Part shown: positions 21,727 through 32,448 of the stretch, piece after piece
Numbering within the stretch: the first letter of the stretch is position 1
Layout of the letters: each line of letters starts with the position of its first letter
DNA from: Chondrosia reniformis
Lineage: Eukaryota > Porifera > Demospongiae > Chondrillida > Chondrillidae
Assembly (NCBI GenBank): GCA_947172415.1
Contig: OX359200.1
Location: 2,296,501-2,360,500, forward strand
Direction: 5' to 3'
Length of the DNA stretch: 64,000 nucleotides
Notes under the pieces: generated by a model
What the model saw: only the letters and a program-made list of their open reading frames with translations
Told to the model about the DNA's origin: nothing
Databases searched by the model: none
Program-made: the position numbers and the translations under genes

Positions 21727-21800
21727 TTACACACGAAGTTAACAGTGCTTATAAACTTTTATCTCAAGCACACTTAAAATTCGATGCAGTTCCCCTTTAA

Positions 21801-22439
21801 GGCCCGGGTCACGTTTGTTATCGCAAGTGGGCGACTTAAATAGATTCATAGGTTATCACCTAGGTAATCATTCCTAAGTCACGCGCAATATTTGTGACCA
21901 GTATACTTAGGTATACAGTATAGTGTACTTAAAAATGTCTACTGAAAAGGCGGAATATCGGGACTCGCGCTAGGAAGGTTGTGAATGGTTAGATACGAAG
22001 TAGTAGAGTTGCAGAGTGTTGCCCCAGCGTAGATTCTCAAAGAAGTAAAGTAGTAAGAAGATATGAGGAGAAATACGCTTCAAAATGGTACGAGGAAACA
22101 GAGAGTTTGACAGTTTGTCACACTTCTGGACCAGATTTTAACTATCTGCCTGGTGAGATGTTAGTACCCATTGAACCTGACTGTATGACACCATTCTTGA
22201 ACTTCTATGCAGTATTCTGCTATTCCGCCTTTTGCTCTAAAAGTCGGCGATCATGTTTTAGTTGGCTGTCGCTGGTATGCACCCACTTATTAAAGCGCTG
22301 CTTTATTTGGCACAATGTAATAGAGCAGTGTCTAAACTTGCACCTCATATTAATCTGATCCCCTTAGAGGACAGTGTCAAGTAAGAATTTAACATCAAAG
22401 ATGTATACAAATTAAGGTAAAAATCACGTGACCCAGGCC
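21801..22439. mobile_element. 639-bp TTAA-type MITE sharing its target with Kolobok
   Basis: Left end GGCCCGGGTCACGT and right end (inverse) GGCCTGGGTCACGT form a terminal inverted repeat. They are flanked by TTAA at 21797-21800, which is also Kolobok's right duplication, and TTAA at 22440-22443. An open frame at 22107-22358 shows no family motif, so the element is probably non-coding. Confidence 0.7.
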
Positions 22440-23254
22440 TTAATGGCACGGAGTATAGAAGCCCCATAAAAACAAGTTTATGTCAATCACTATATTATGC
22501 AAATTGGCAAAGAAGCCATACATATAAATATACAAAACACATCTCATTTGACATATCAATGCAAAGAGTCAACAAACAATTGAAGCCCATTGGTGTCAAT
22601 AGGTGACTATAAAACTTACTAGGTTAAATTAAAGACTTCCTCTTTCCCAGCAAGGCAAACACCAATCAACACTGTGACATTGAAAAAGACAAAAGAGTAG
22701 AGCATGTTTCAAACCTCCTTCTTGCTTGAAACACTTTAGTGGCAACTACAAAATAGCTAGTTTCACACTATGTATGGTGCTGAAACACACCTTAAAGGTG
22801 TGAATTTACCTATTGTGCAATTTGCAATTACATCATTAATTATGAATATAAGTATGGTAAATATGTGACTCCATGCATTTCTTGTATACTACAGGTTCAA
22901 AATAAAATAGATAAATTGTGGCCTAACAAAAAGGTTCTTCGTGCCACATTTATCATCATTCTTCTTGTCTTGGTCTAGAGATTACCCCACTTTTTAGCAA
23001 TTTCAATACCACCTACCTAATGGCCTTAAAAATGAAAAGAAGACTAAAATAGTAAAAATACCCTATCTACTTTGACACCTTAAGAGATAGGGAATGTGAA
23101 GACTGTTTCTTAAAAATCCATGTGTTCCCATTCGTACGCTTTATAGAGAATAAAATGTATTATTTGCTTCATTGGGAAGAAGGTACAACATCCATAGTAG
23201 ATGGAAGAGCAATTGTAGAGCCAAGTGGTCCAGAAGTAAACACATCTATAAAGA

Positions 23255-23370
23255 TTAAATTAAAGATCACACTTCAGTTGAACTTTGGTCAAATTCGCTC
23301 ACACTTAGGTCGAACTTTGGCTGAACTTCGGACAAACTGCACCAACTTTAACTTCGAATGGAAATGCCAT
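23255..23370. repeat. AACTT-type degenerate tandem repeat, copy 2
   Basis: Units TTGAACTTTGGTC / CGAACTTTGGCTG / TGAACTTCGGAC are followed by CGAATGGAAATGCCATTTC. It is the inverse-oriented partner of the copy at 6840-7010. Confidence 0.6.
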
Positions 23371-24066
23371 TTCAATACGTACCGTAGATAAGGTATTATT
23401 ATTCTCCAGATGCAATTGGGAAATGTAAACTAAGACATATACATGTCATAAATCATATTTCTTTAGATATAGTAACTATATTCCTCATTGAACTTACGGT
23501 ACTAGTCAGTACAAACTAAACATTTTCCGTCTGTAATGCAGTTGTAGCCTTACCTGCTACGGACTAGCTATGGACTCAATATGGCTATCGCCAGGACAAT
23601 TTGTGTTAAAAGCAGTATGAAAAGGGACGCCTTTCACACATATGTAGCTTAGGTGTTAAAGCAAAGGTATACAACACAATTAAAGAAATGTAGCAAGACC
23701 AAGCTAAGTAGCGAGTGTTAACCAAGTATCGATTGATCTTTAAATGAAGTAAAAGTGACCTATAGACAAATCTTGAATGTGCTATCTAAGTAACAAACAT
23801 ACGTTTCATAGCGCAATGATTTTAAGCTACGAGCTATATATGTACACTTTTGATAAGGGTAGAGTACAGATGGAAAAGTTCAGATTTTACTGACTGGTAC
23901 CCTACTTCATTATAAATTTAACGTCTTTATTACTGTACAGGTTTTTAGCTAGTAAGTATATTCCTAATTGAGCTTCATTTGAAAGTTAACTTGCTTCTGT
24001 CCAATGTAACAATACAGTTTAAGTATAGTAACTCAGAGGTCTACCTTTGTCACTGTTTTACTGAAT

Positions 24067-24175
24067 GTAGTGTTTTTAGCAATTTAGTCTTAAAAGATAC
24101 ACCACAGTGCTTGTCCTGTTTTTGCCTAACATGCACAGTTTTATTACAATTATAGCAAGATCTAAATAAGTTTTA
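24067..24175 (+). repeat. Dispersed repeat, copy 2
   Basis: Same-orientation partner of 6260-6372. The block from TTTTTGCCTAACATGCACA to AAGATCTAAATA is nearly identical. Confidence 0.75.
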
Positions 24176-24604
24176 AAATTCAAAGCATGTGGCAGTTTAT
24201 GTGTACCAGTGGCCGAGCAAAGTATGTTCAACAAAGGTAACATCCCAAAATATACAATTGGGGTAGCCTGGCCACATTGTACAAATCGATGAGAATCTTT
24301 TCGCCATTAACCAAAGGTAAAGAAGCACATGACTTTGATCATTCAATATTCATTTTCTGCCTTCAATTGTAATAGAATCACCGAAGCCTTGCAACATGCC
24401 AGGAAATTTGGGTGTTTGGATTGGTTGACAGCACCCAAGCATCACCAATATGTGATCCAGACCACACCAAAATGTACTACTGGCCACTCTCAATCAAGTG
24501 AGCTTGATGATGACCTTCTAACTCAAGAGGACAATTCGAATGGTCGAGTCATGGATACGACTACGCTGTCAAAAACTCCTAGCAACTTTTCATTCATTCA
24601 TTCT

Positions 24605-24658
24605 ATATTATTATTATTATTAGTATTATTATTATCATTATTAGATAATTATATTATT
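24605..24658. repeat. TTA/ATT microsatellite
   Basis: Interrupted run of about 16 TTA-type triplets. Confidence 0.85.
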
Positions 24659-25739
24659 AAAAGGCTTAACACTTAACTTTTTTCAATATATTGTAACTTG
24701 CACTGTATATACATTAATTTTTAATATGTACATACCGAAATTTCATATCCATTGTGTGAATTGATATACTAGCTGCTTTGTACCACGAAAGCTATCTTTA
24801 CACAATCCTTTACTATCTGAATCGACATTTCAGCTTCTTATTCAAGTGTTACAAAGAACCAACGTATACGTGGGTGGTAATTATCACACAAGAATATTCT
24901 CTTTTAGTTTTCGATTTTGAAGATGTCCTCCAGAATTTCAAATTTGTTCCCAATTAGGTTTTCTTAATCCCAAACATAGCAGCCTGCATAATCATTTGGT
25001 TCCTAGCAACATTCAACAGTCTTTAGTCTGTCTGTGACCAAAAATACTCCGCCAGGTGAAATATCATAAATTTAAACATTTATCATACAAATGCAAACCG
25101 ATCTATATTAGATTTCTCTTCGAAGATGTCTATACATACCTACCTTTTTGAATAAGTACATATGTTGTAGTATCTGTAGCCGCAGTTCGCGACTTCTCTG
25201 CCATTAAATGGTGATTACAAAAGAATATTCCGTCCACATTGATCCCACTCCACATACCAGCATGTGTTGACTACCAGCTGTTCCATTGTCGTTAGACTTC
25301 AAGATGCATGGTAGTTGTGCAACCACAGTAATCATCTCAATTATTGGGTAGACCACTCCTCCGTTCATTAACACCTCCCCCCAGAAATTTCATTAATATC
25401 CCCGCAAACATCCACACCTTTTCAATATTAACCATTATTAATTTTTTACTATTATTATTGTATATTAATATAAAAAGGGAAAGTCTCGGTAAAACCAGTA
25501 TGCTTTAATTTCGAAACTTATACTAGCCCCTCTTTCCTCGTCTTCGGGAGACATATCTCGTGGTTAATTCCAACCTGGATCATCCGCATAGATAACATCC
25601 ATTATTTCTTTGCTTGTCATCCCTTTGTTTTTAGGGGCTGCCTGTCTAATGTTGTTTTCATTTACCGACTACGTTGTACGGCTTCATCTTACGGAAAGAT
25701 ATATATTCAGCACAAGTTACAATATACTAAATATATATA

Positions 25740-27080
25740 CACACACGCTCAAAAGAAACTTTCCACTTATGCAATATTTTAAATGGTGTTGGTAAAGACT
25801 CTTCATTCCCTTTGAGAAAATCTCTATGTTATATTTACGTATACCCGCGAAAGCAAACGAATATACGCTATCAACTGTTTTCCCATCTATACTGAGTTGC
25901 TATGAAACATTAAAGTGAAAATCATGGTACAACTAACTCTCATTGACAGAGCATGTATTATTGTCCTTACGGAGCAGGGTGTTTCTCAACGCCAGATTGC
26001 TGCTCAGGTTGGCTGTAGACACACTTGCGTGAGAAATTTGCTCCTAAAATATAAGGCACAGTGAAAGATCAACCCAAATGCGGACGTCCAAAAAAGTTCA
26101 CTGACAGAGCAAAAACCACAATATTACATTTATGCAAGAAAGATCGATTTCGCCCTGCTACTTCCATCACAGATGAGCTGAATGTAAACTATGGCATTTC
26201 TGTTTCTGTGTCAACAGTGAAGAGAACATTGGCTGACTTTGGGAGAATTGCAAAATGGAAACCTTTCTTAGCGCAGCTAACAGAAAAAAGAGTCTGCAAT
26301 TTGCCTTTGAACACAAAGATTGGAAGGTCGAAGACTGGGGTAAAATCATCTTATCAGATGAATCAAAATTCAATTTATATAAGAACGACTGATGTACCTA
26401 TGTTCGTAGAAACTCAAGTGAGGCATTGAATCCCTGTTGCATTCAGCAAATCGTCAAACATGGTGGAGGAAGTGTCATGGTAAGGGGAGCGTTTACGTTT
26501 TTGAAATTGTCGACTCTACCGAGAATCAGTCATTGTCTAGATGCACAAGGCTATATCCAACTGTTAAAGGACAATCTCTTGCCATTCCTTAAGGAATTTC
26601 CACCAGGGAAAAGAGTCTTCCAGTAAGACAATGCTCCAATTCACACTGCAAAAGTAACGTTGTCCTTTCTTTTTAGCAATGGCGCTAAGCTAATAAAATG
26701 GTTACCACACTTGCCTGATCTAAATCCCATAGAGCATCTATGGGACAAATTGGTCCAAGTCACACGAAAGAAGATGGCTGCAACAAACTGCTGTTCAAGC
26801 TTGGACAGTTTGTACAGTTCCCTGCAAGAAGCATGGATATCCATTTCGAAAGACTATTTAGTGAAGTTAATGCCCAAAAGAATTAACTCTGTAATTAAAT
26901 CAAAAGGTGCATACATTAAATATTAGTTAACAAATTTGTTAATAATATTCTCTATTATATCGCCAGTTTTCATTTATATCTGCTGTTTTTTTTGTACGAT
27001 TTCCAGGTCGATTTTCGAAATGGAATGTTATGCAATGTCACCATTTTATCCGAGTGGAAAGTTTCTTTTGAGCGCCACTG
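25740..27080 (+). mobile_element. Tc1-like transposon, 1.34 kb
   Basis: TA at 25738-25739 and 27081-27082 flank the element. Left end CACACACGCTCAAAAGAAAC and right end (inverse) CAGTGGCGCTCAAAAGAAAC share GCGCTCAAAAGAAACTTTCC-type terminal repeats. It contains one decayed transposase on the plus strand. Confidence 0.85.
25924..26926 (+). pseudogene. Tc1-like transposase, frameshifted
   Basis: The ATG at 25924 opens a helix-turn-helix (LTEQGVSQRQIAAQVGC). A shift at about 26059 leads to CGRPKKFTDRAK (GRPK linker) and a second HTH. Another shift near 26290 leads to IILSDESKFNLY (first Asp), then GGGSVMV, a TAA before DNAPIHTA (second Asp), and LPDLNPIEHLWDKL (Glu). The normal length is about 340 residues. 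All three catalytic residues persist, but at least two frameshifts and two stops disable it. Confidence 0.85.
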
Positions 27081-27154
27081 TATATATATATATCACATAT
27101 ATAACACGAGTTCATACGCAACTATTGTAACACTAAATTTATACAACAATACAT

Positions 27155-27356
27155 CATTTTTGCAAATGGCGGCGTTCAGGAAGCCTTAGTTAACGAAGCT
27201 TTTCCATCATTATTTATAAAGTTCACTTAAGTGTCGTCCTCAATCGTTAGGATTAAGAATATATATATATATATTAAAGCCCAACAATGCGGCCAAGTAG
27301 TTCGAGTTAATTAGGGGGTCGGCAGCCCCAGGAGTTTTTAAACTCAAAATACTTGT
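27155..27356 (+). repeat. Dispersed repeat family R27, copy 1
   Basis: Shared core GCGGCCAAGTAGTTCGAGT ... AGTTTTTAAACTCAAAATACTTGT. A second copy lies at 42090-42270 and a shorter inverse copy at 44505-44595. The core is internally self-complementary (AAGTAGTTCGAGT facing ACTCAAAATACTT). Confidence 0.7.
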
Positions 27357-27624
27357 CCTGTATAAAAACAATTAAATTCTTTAACATTTCCACAGCACTA
27401 GTTCACAAGACTGAGATTGATCCACTTGCGCCATAATTATTGCATTTATTAGACTTTCCACATACTTGCATGTGCATGATATCAATATCTTAATTTTTGG
27501 CTGTAAATCATGCAAGGGGAAATATTGATGGGTAAGAATGATGTATAAGCCAAAGATGGTATATTCATGCATTTAGGGACGACTATATTGATTCTTTCCC
27601 TGTACATATATATTAGTCTGACAT

Positions 27625-28283
27625 AGTCCGACCACCTTCCTGCCTCCATTTTCCTATGACGTCATGGGCAGGAGAGTAGTCTGGTAGATAAGTTCCCTAA
27701 CCCTAACCCACGCATTATACACAGCCCTTAACATCAAAAATTATCACCCGTAAATAACATTATGTGATCTGAGAAGGGACTTGTGATTTTGGGAACCTCT
27801 GAAGAATCTGTGTGCAAAATTATCGAGTTCTTCGTTTGGAGAACCGTATTTTCACGATGGCGATTGACAACCGTCATATAATAATTCTTTTGGAAGGATC
27901 ATCTTTTTACTTTAAGAACGTCTAAAGATTTGCTGTCTCTCGTGAGTGTCAGACGTTTCAACTCCAAGGGTTTTCTTCAGTGACCCACTGTCAGTCACTG
28001 AAGACCTTCTGGGTCAACTGTCAAGAGAGACAACAAAACTGCGTCTTTAGGCGCTATAAACGTTTTTTCAAAATATAAATTTGACCATATCCATGGTTCG
28101 ATGCAGTTACAAGAAGTCTCATTCTAAACTATCACACATTGCGGCAAAGATCAAAGGGTAATTAACACTTAACACTTCCCCATGGTCTTGTGGGGCCCTA
28201 AAATGATTTAGTCAAGTTATCTACCAGACCACTGTCCTGCCCATGACATCATAGGAAAAAGGAGGCAGGACAGTGGTCGGGCT
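27625..28283. mobile_element. 659-bp foldback/MITE element
   Basis: Long terminal inverted repeats (about 80 bp) start AGTCCGACCAC on the left and, inverted, AGCCCGACCAC on the right, with possible ACAT duplications at 27621-27624 and 28284-28287. Each arm is itself a hairpin: TCCTGCC and GGCAGGA blocks surround a TATGACGTCAT core on the left and TATGATGTCAT on the right. A short CCCTAACCCTAACCC stretch lies at about 27700-27716. The middle (27900-28150) resembles the MITE family at 54.5 and 62.3 kb. No coding frame. Confidence 0.6.
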
Positions 28284-28511
28284 ACATACATATAGGCTAT
28301 CCCCTTAGTCAATGCTGAAACTCCACACAAATATTATGATTACAGAATTAAGCAAAATCAATATGGTATGATTACAGAATTAAGCAATATCATACATTTT
28401 TTTTACTTATACAATAAAATACTGTAGAATAAATAAACAAAAATGTTACTATTTCATAGATGACAACCTAGAAATTTATCGAAGTTGGACAGAAGTGAAA
28501 AAAAAATAAAA

Positions 28512-29344
28512 ATGGCAGACACGCATACTTCTGCTCTCCCGTTCGAAGGTGTTTATGGTGATTTAGCCATATTAGGCCTCCCTATTCCTATAGTTGTGAG
28601 CCTTGAATCGCAAACCCTCACGTTGGAGAGTGCTATATGGAATGCCAGGTGTTCCCACGCAGGTTTTTCTGTGACCTTGTTCTGGCCTACATTGGAAAAC
28701 GTGAGGAGAAACAACAAGAGGAAGCGCACAAGGCAGCGAAAGAAACTGCCAGCAGAAAACAAGGTTGAATGTGCCAAGATCAACACAGGGAGTACTGTGG
28801 ATGACCCTGCTTGCGCTACTGCTCCGATGCAAAAGAAACTGCCAGCAGAAAATAAGGTGGTATGTTCCGAGAACAACACAGGGAATACTGTGGATGACCC
28901 TGCTTGTGCTACTGCTCCAGTGAGTGCCCCTCCTGTCGTGACTCCCCCTGACACACCAGCAGTCTGTAATTTCGAGAAGGTGCATTTGGAATCGGATGGT
29001 GATAATGAGGATGAAGATGACCCTGCAGTGCTGGATAAGATTGTGCAGTGTGGCCAAAATGTCTATGATAAGGTGGAATTTGTTTTGGAAGAAGGTACTG
29101 GACCAGCACTGCAGTTTGCTGACAAAGGTGGGGGGTAGCGATGATTCCCATCAAGATGCTTGATCCGGACGATGAACAAAATGAGATGAATGATGACAGT
29201 GCGAGAAAGTACCTGAAGGCTTGTAAGAGCGTCGAATATATGCGAGTTGATGGACGTCCTGGCCTCACACTACATCGTGGCCCCTGTCGTTTCTGGACTG
29301 CCATTGTAGTTGCTCCTAATGTAGTCAGAACTAATCCAGACTGA
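28512..29344 (+). CDS. Unrecognised intronless gene with internal 31-residue duplication, frameshifted
   Basis: The ATG at 28512 is in frame with upstream codons. An N-terminal globular part (GVYGDLAILGLPIPIVVSLE and a following hydrophobic strand ending FWPTL) is followed by a basic RNNKRKRTRQRKK patch that could be a nuclear signal. Two tandem copies of a 93-bp unit (28740-28832 and 28833-28922, each beginning KKLPAENKV and ending DPACATAP) come next, then a proline segment and an acidic segment. The frame ends at a TAG at 29136-29138 just after a run of six G. An overlapping frame continues from about 29141 to 29344 with a basic RPGLTLHRGPCRFW end. A slipped homopolymer probably split one protein of about 275 residues. 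I do not recognise the family. The lack of introns and the neighbouring elements suggest a transposon-related or retrocopied gene. Confidence 0.45.
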
Positions 29345-29466
29345 GTTTACATGATTTTGGTAAATTTTTCTTTTTTCTATGGACTCTTGTTTTACTGCAT
29401 GCATATTTAACTTTTATTTTATGGAAACCCTGTAAAGTAGCCTGCACTGGCTAAGTGGTCCCATTT

Positions 29467-29508
29467 AATTCAATTCAATTCAATTCAATTCAATTCAAAA
29501 AGTGCTGA
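29467..29508. repeat. AATTC pentanucleotide microsatellite
   Basis: About eight uninterrupted AATTC units. Confidence 0.95.
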
Positions 29509-30671
29509 AAAAAGTGGGACATTTTGCTCAAAAAATCGGAACAAAATTTTTTCACTCACTACGCTCGTAATTCTCTCATCCATTCACACACACTGGAAAC
29601 ATCATGGACTGAACTTCACTCTTGGAATCCGCCATCTTAACACAGACGCATACGGGGAAACATATGTGGTATTGCCTCTTAAACGGCTGTAACTCTTCGT
29701 CTAAGCTATTTATAGCTTCAAAATCGGGACATTGAGGAGTGAGAGCAGGACAACAGGGCATGTGCATGCATCATCCCCTTCTCTATATATCTAATAATGT
29801 TATGTCCACAACACCCTTATGTCACTTTGTACATTTCCTGAATCATGTAACTACAGTTTGAAAACATCACTGCTTCATTGCAAAACAAAATCTGTAAAAA
29901 CGGCTGTGACAAATTGATGCTCTTCGATGAGAAGGAGCTACCAAATAAACCAGTTGCATAAAACGTTAGATAAAGTATTTTTATACGTCCCCATAAAGTT
30001 TGAGACACGATACTGATACATCATTTAAGCATAGATTATATAGACTAAATAACGTAGCCTATGGTTTAAGCGACTGTATGACTATGCTAACTTCAGCTTT
30101 CTAAACTGCATATTCTCTTCTTATGTATATGGTATTCATGGGTATTATGAAAAGGCCGGTAGTATGAGACACATTCACCGATCTTGCTAATACCTAGTGC
30201 AAAACCTCTTATGAGTGAAAGAAAATACCATCGTGAGTTTCAACTTCGTAGCAAGTCACAAGAGTCTCATACTACAAAATAGCTACAGCTGTGACCTGTC
30301 AGAACCCCTATAAATTCAGAACTTCTTGTGTTGTAGAAGGGACAGTTTTAGTGTCTTTGCTCTGAATAGTGGTGATTGGACTTACAGGTGATTGCATGTG
30401 ATCTGCAACTGATGAGCAGAATGATTGAGAAGTTTTAAGTGTAGGTATAGAAAAATCTATGGTGTAGATAGCTTGCTAGGTGTTGTTTCTCTGTGCTATG
30501 CACTCCTGAAACAACTTACAGTAGTTGTTTCGGAAGCACAACAGACATGGCTTAAATTGTCTGCCATTTTGAGGTTAAAAGATAAGTAGCTAGTAGCCAT
30601 ATGCACACTTATTGCTTGAATAAGGTATTTATTGCGGTTTTCTTTATTCGGGCCTTTGTAGATGTGTCAGT
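29509..30671. other. No gene recognised
   Basis: AT-rich, with short open frames on both strands and no family motif. Confidence 0.35.
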
Positions 30672-30962
30672 ATGGCATCTGCCAAGGTGAAGCGCAAGTT
30701 ATGGTCGGATGAAAGTATGTGTGCAGCTGTTAAAAGTGTTCAGGATGGTAAAGGTTTGAGGGAGGCATCAAGGTTGTACAACATTCCTGTGGAAACACTA
30801 AGAAGACAAACTTTCAGCATGGTTATGGTAGACTGTAAGCTAGGTCACAGCACTGATACATACAATGAAATCTCATTAATGAGAAGTTGGTCAGGCCAGG
30901 GAAAAAGTTTTAGATATCTAATTAAAAGGACTTTGATAAACATATTGCTAAATACACTGTAA
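30672..30962 (+). pseudogene. Pogo/Tigger-like N-terminal psq helix-turn-helix fragment
   Basis: The ATG at 30672 starts MASAKVKRKLWSDESM, then AAVKSVQDGKGLREASRLYN and IPVETLRR. This is the pipsqueak-type HTH that opens pogo-like transposases, followed by a MVDCKLG segment where the family usually has VDCRPG. After that the sequence degenerates and no catalytic region follows. A Tigger-like terminus (GGAGATTTCACTG followed by TA) stands at 31207-31221. The fragment could therefore be the left part of an element whose middle has been deleted. Confidence 0.6.
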
Positions 30963-31206
30963 TGTTACAAAACGATCTCAAGCTGTTCTGCTAATTGTTT
31001 GGCCTTTGATAAGAGTATATTGGCTCATTAATGAGTAACACTTATCTTTCCCGCCAAAATCTTAAATGTATACCTTCAAAGTTCTAATTATTTAAATTAG
31101 CATCTTCGAATTAGTTAACCTAAATTCTATAAATTAGGAATGGTACATCAAGAATAGTTTAAATTATGCATTAAATTTGAAATATCTTAATTCGAATTCA
31201 AATTAA

Positions 31207-31219
31207 GGAGATTTCACTG
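31207..31219 (-). mobile_element. Tigger/pogo-like right terminus
   Basis: GGAGATTTCACTG followed by TA at 31220-31221 is the inverse of a CAGTGAAATCTCC terminal repeat. AT-rich inverted motifs (TTAATTCGAATTCAAATTAAG) lie just inside. The matching left end was not found. Confidence 0.5.
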
Positions 31220-31962
31220 TACATATCATGCAGTCACAGAGTGAAATAACATTCTTTATGCAGGTGTGTCCACCAGGATTACATATTAGCTTAGGAATTT
31301 TGGGAAATGTTTTAATCCGCTAGAAACAGCTTGTCATACCTTGGACTTACAGCTGGCCAGTGAAATTGATATTATCAGTGCAACAGCTGGATCTACCAAT
31401 TTGCAATATGCCAACCAACTCCAAGCAATAAACAGATTAACAGAAGAATGCCAAATGATACTTGAAGAAGCTGAAGCCCTTGATAGTGTAGCTAATTTCC
31501 TTGCAGTTTCTTCTCATTGCGAAACGAAGGATGCATTTGTAGAGTCTCTGAAGATGGAAGCCTCAGAATTTATAAAAAAGAGAGACTCTAAGGTAATCAT
31601 GCCTGCATACCCACAACCTAACCTAAAATGGGTATTCAATGAAAATATAGCTATGTAAATGGTATATTGTAGTATGCAGCTATAACTGTTAATTATATTA
31701 ACTGACTCACATCCATATTACAATCTCACACCCATTCTATGGTTCTTTTAAATATGTTAATCAAAGAAGCATATCTGACATTCAGTTAAATTTTTAATAA
31801 ACTTACAACTTCAAGAAGCAGATGCACCAAAGCAGAAGACAAGGGGCTTTGAAAAACAGGATGAACTATTCTATCTATCATGGCTTAGATGAAGTCATTA
31901 ATACGGTACATGTCACAAGTTCCTTACGGAATTCCGTTGCGGAATTCCTTGAGTGTCCACTC

Positions 31963-32047
31963 GGAAAACCGAGGCAAGATTGTGGAAAACCGAGGCACGA
32001 TTTCGGAAAACCGAGGTACGATTTTGGAAATCTGAGGCACGCTTTCG
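31963..32047. repeat. 21-bp subterminal tandem repeat of the Tc1-type element
   Basis: GGAAAACCGAGG-type units start at 31963, 31984, 32005 and 32026 (exact 21-bp period). CCGAGGAACGTGCGG-type units follow to about 32130. The right arm has related GCGGAACGTTCCGCGG palindromes (34896-34915, 35128-35155) but not the same array. These are possible transposase or BEN-protein binding sites. Confidence 0.75.
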
Positions 32048-32448
32048 GAACTTAATCAGACAAATCCGAGGAACGTGCGGAACGTGCGGAACTCTGAGAC
32101 GAATCCGAAGAACCCGAGGAACGTGCGGGACTTGGAATTCTCCTGATCTTGCCATAATTCTCAAGATGATATCATTATGACTTTATCCATGGTTTAATAC
32201 GTTTTATTAGTGCGTATAGGTACGGCTGAGTATCGGTAATCACCGCATACGTTCGAGGATAGTATACTTACGATTACGGGCCTTTACAGTGGTCGCAGGA
32301 AAGGTCAAGTATTAATTGTTTTGATAATGTTTAATATATAATATAAATGGTACAAAAATGCCCACGTAACTGAATAAATTACAAAGTGATAAATTATAAG
32401 GCATCATCATGTTTACAAGTTTAAGAAATACAACACAACTAACTATTT

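Larger units (their letters stand above)
17108..21796. mobile_element. Kolobok-like transposon with transposase and opposing P2X7-ballast gene
   Basis: TTAA at 17104-17107 and 21797-21800 flank a 4,689-bp element. Its ends share a perfect 14-bp terminal inverted repeat, AGGGGAACTGCATC. TTAA duplication with TTAAAGGGGAACT-type ends fits the Kolobok/T2 group. The plus strand encodes a THAP domain and then a split transposase. The minus strand at the right end encodes a P2X7 C-terminal-like protein, so the two genes converge tail to tail. Confidence 0.75.
22444..25737. other. Non-coding stretch with dispersed repeats
   Basis: No gene recognised. It holds the second copies of the AACTT repeat (23255-23370) and of the 110-bp repeat (24067-24175). 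A TTA microsatellite lies at 24605-24658. A 115-codon frame at 24329 lacks recognisable motifs. Confidence 0.4.

Noticed and set aside
27700-27717. Telomere-like CCCTAACCCTAACCC tract
   Set aside because: Only two and a half units within a foldback element, so not evidence of a telomere or a fusion point.
28553-29304. Three minus-strand frames over 100 codons
   Set aside because: Shadows of the plus-strand gene at 28512. They have no motif and arise from its Ala/Thr/Pro-rich coding sequence.
32300-32310. Possible shared target duplication larger than TA for the Tc1-type element
   Set aside because: The inverted homology stops precisely at TA on both sides. Longer flank matches were not seen.
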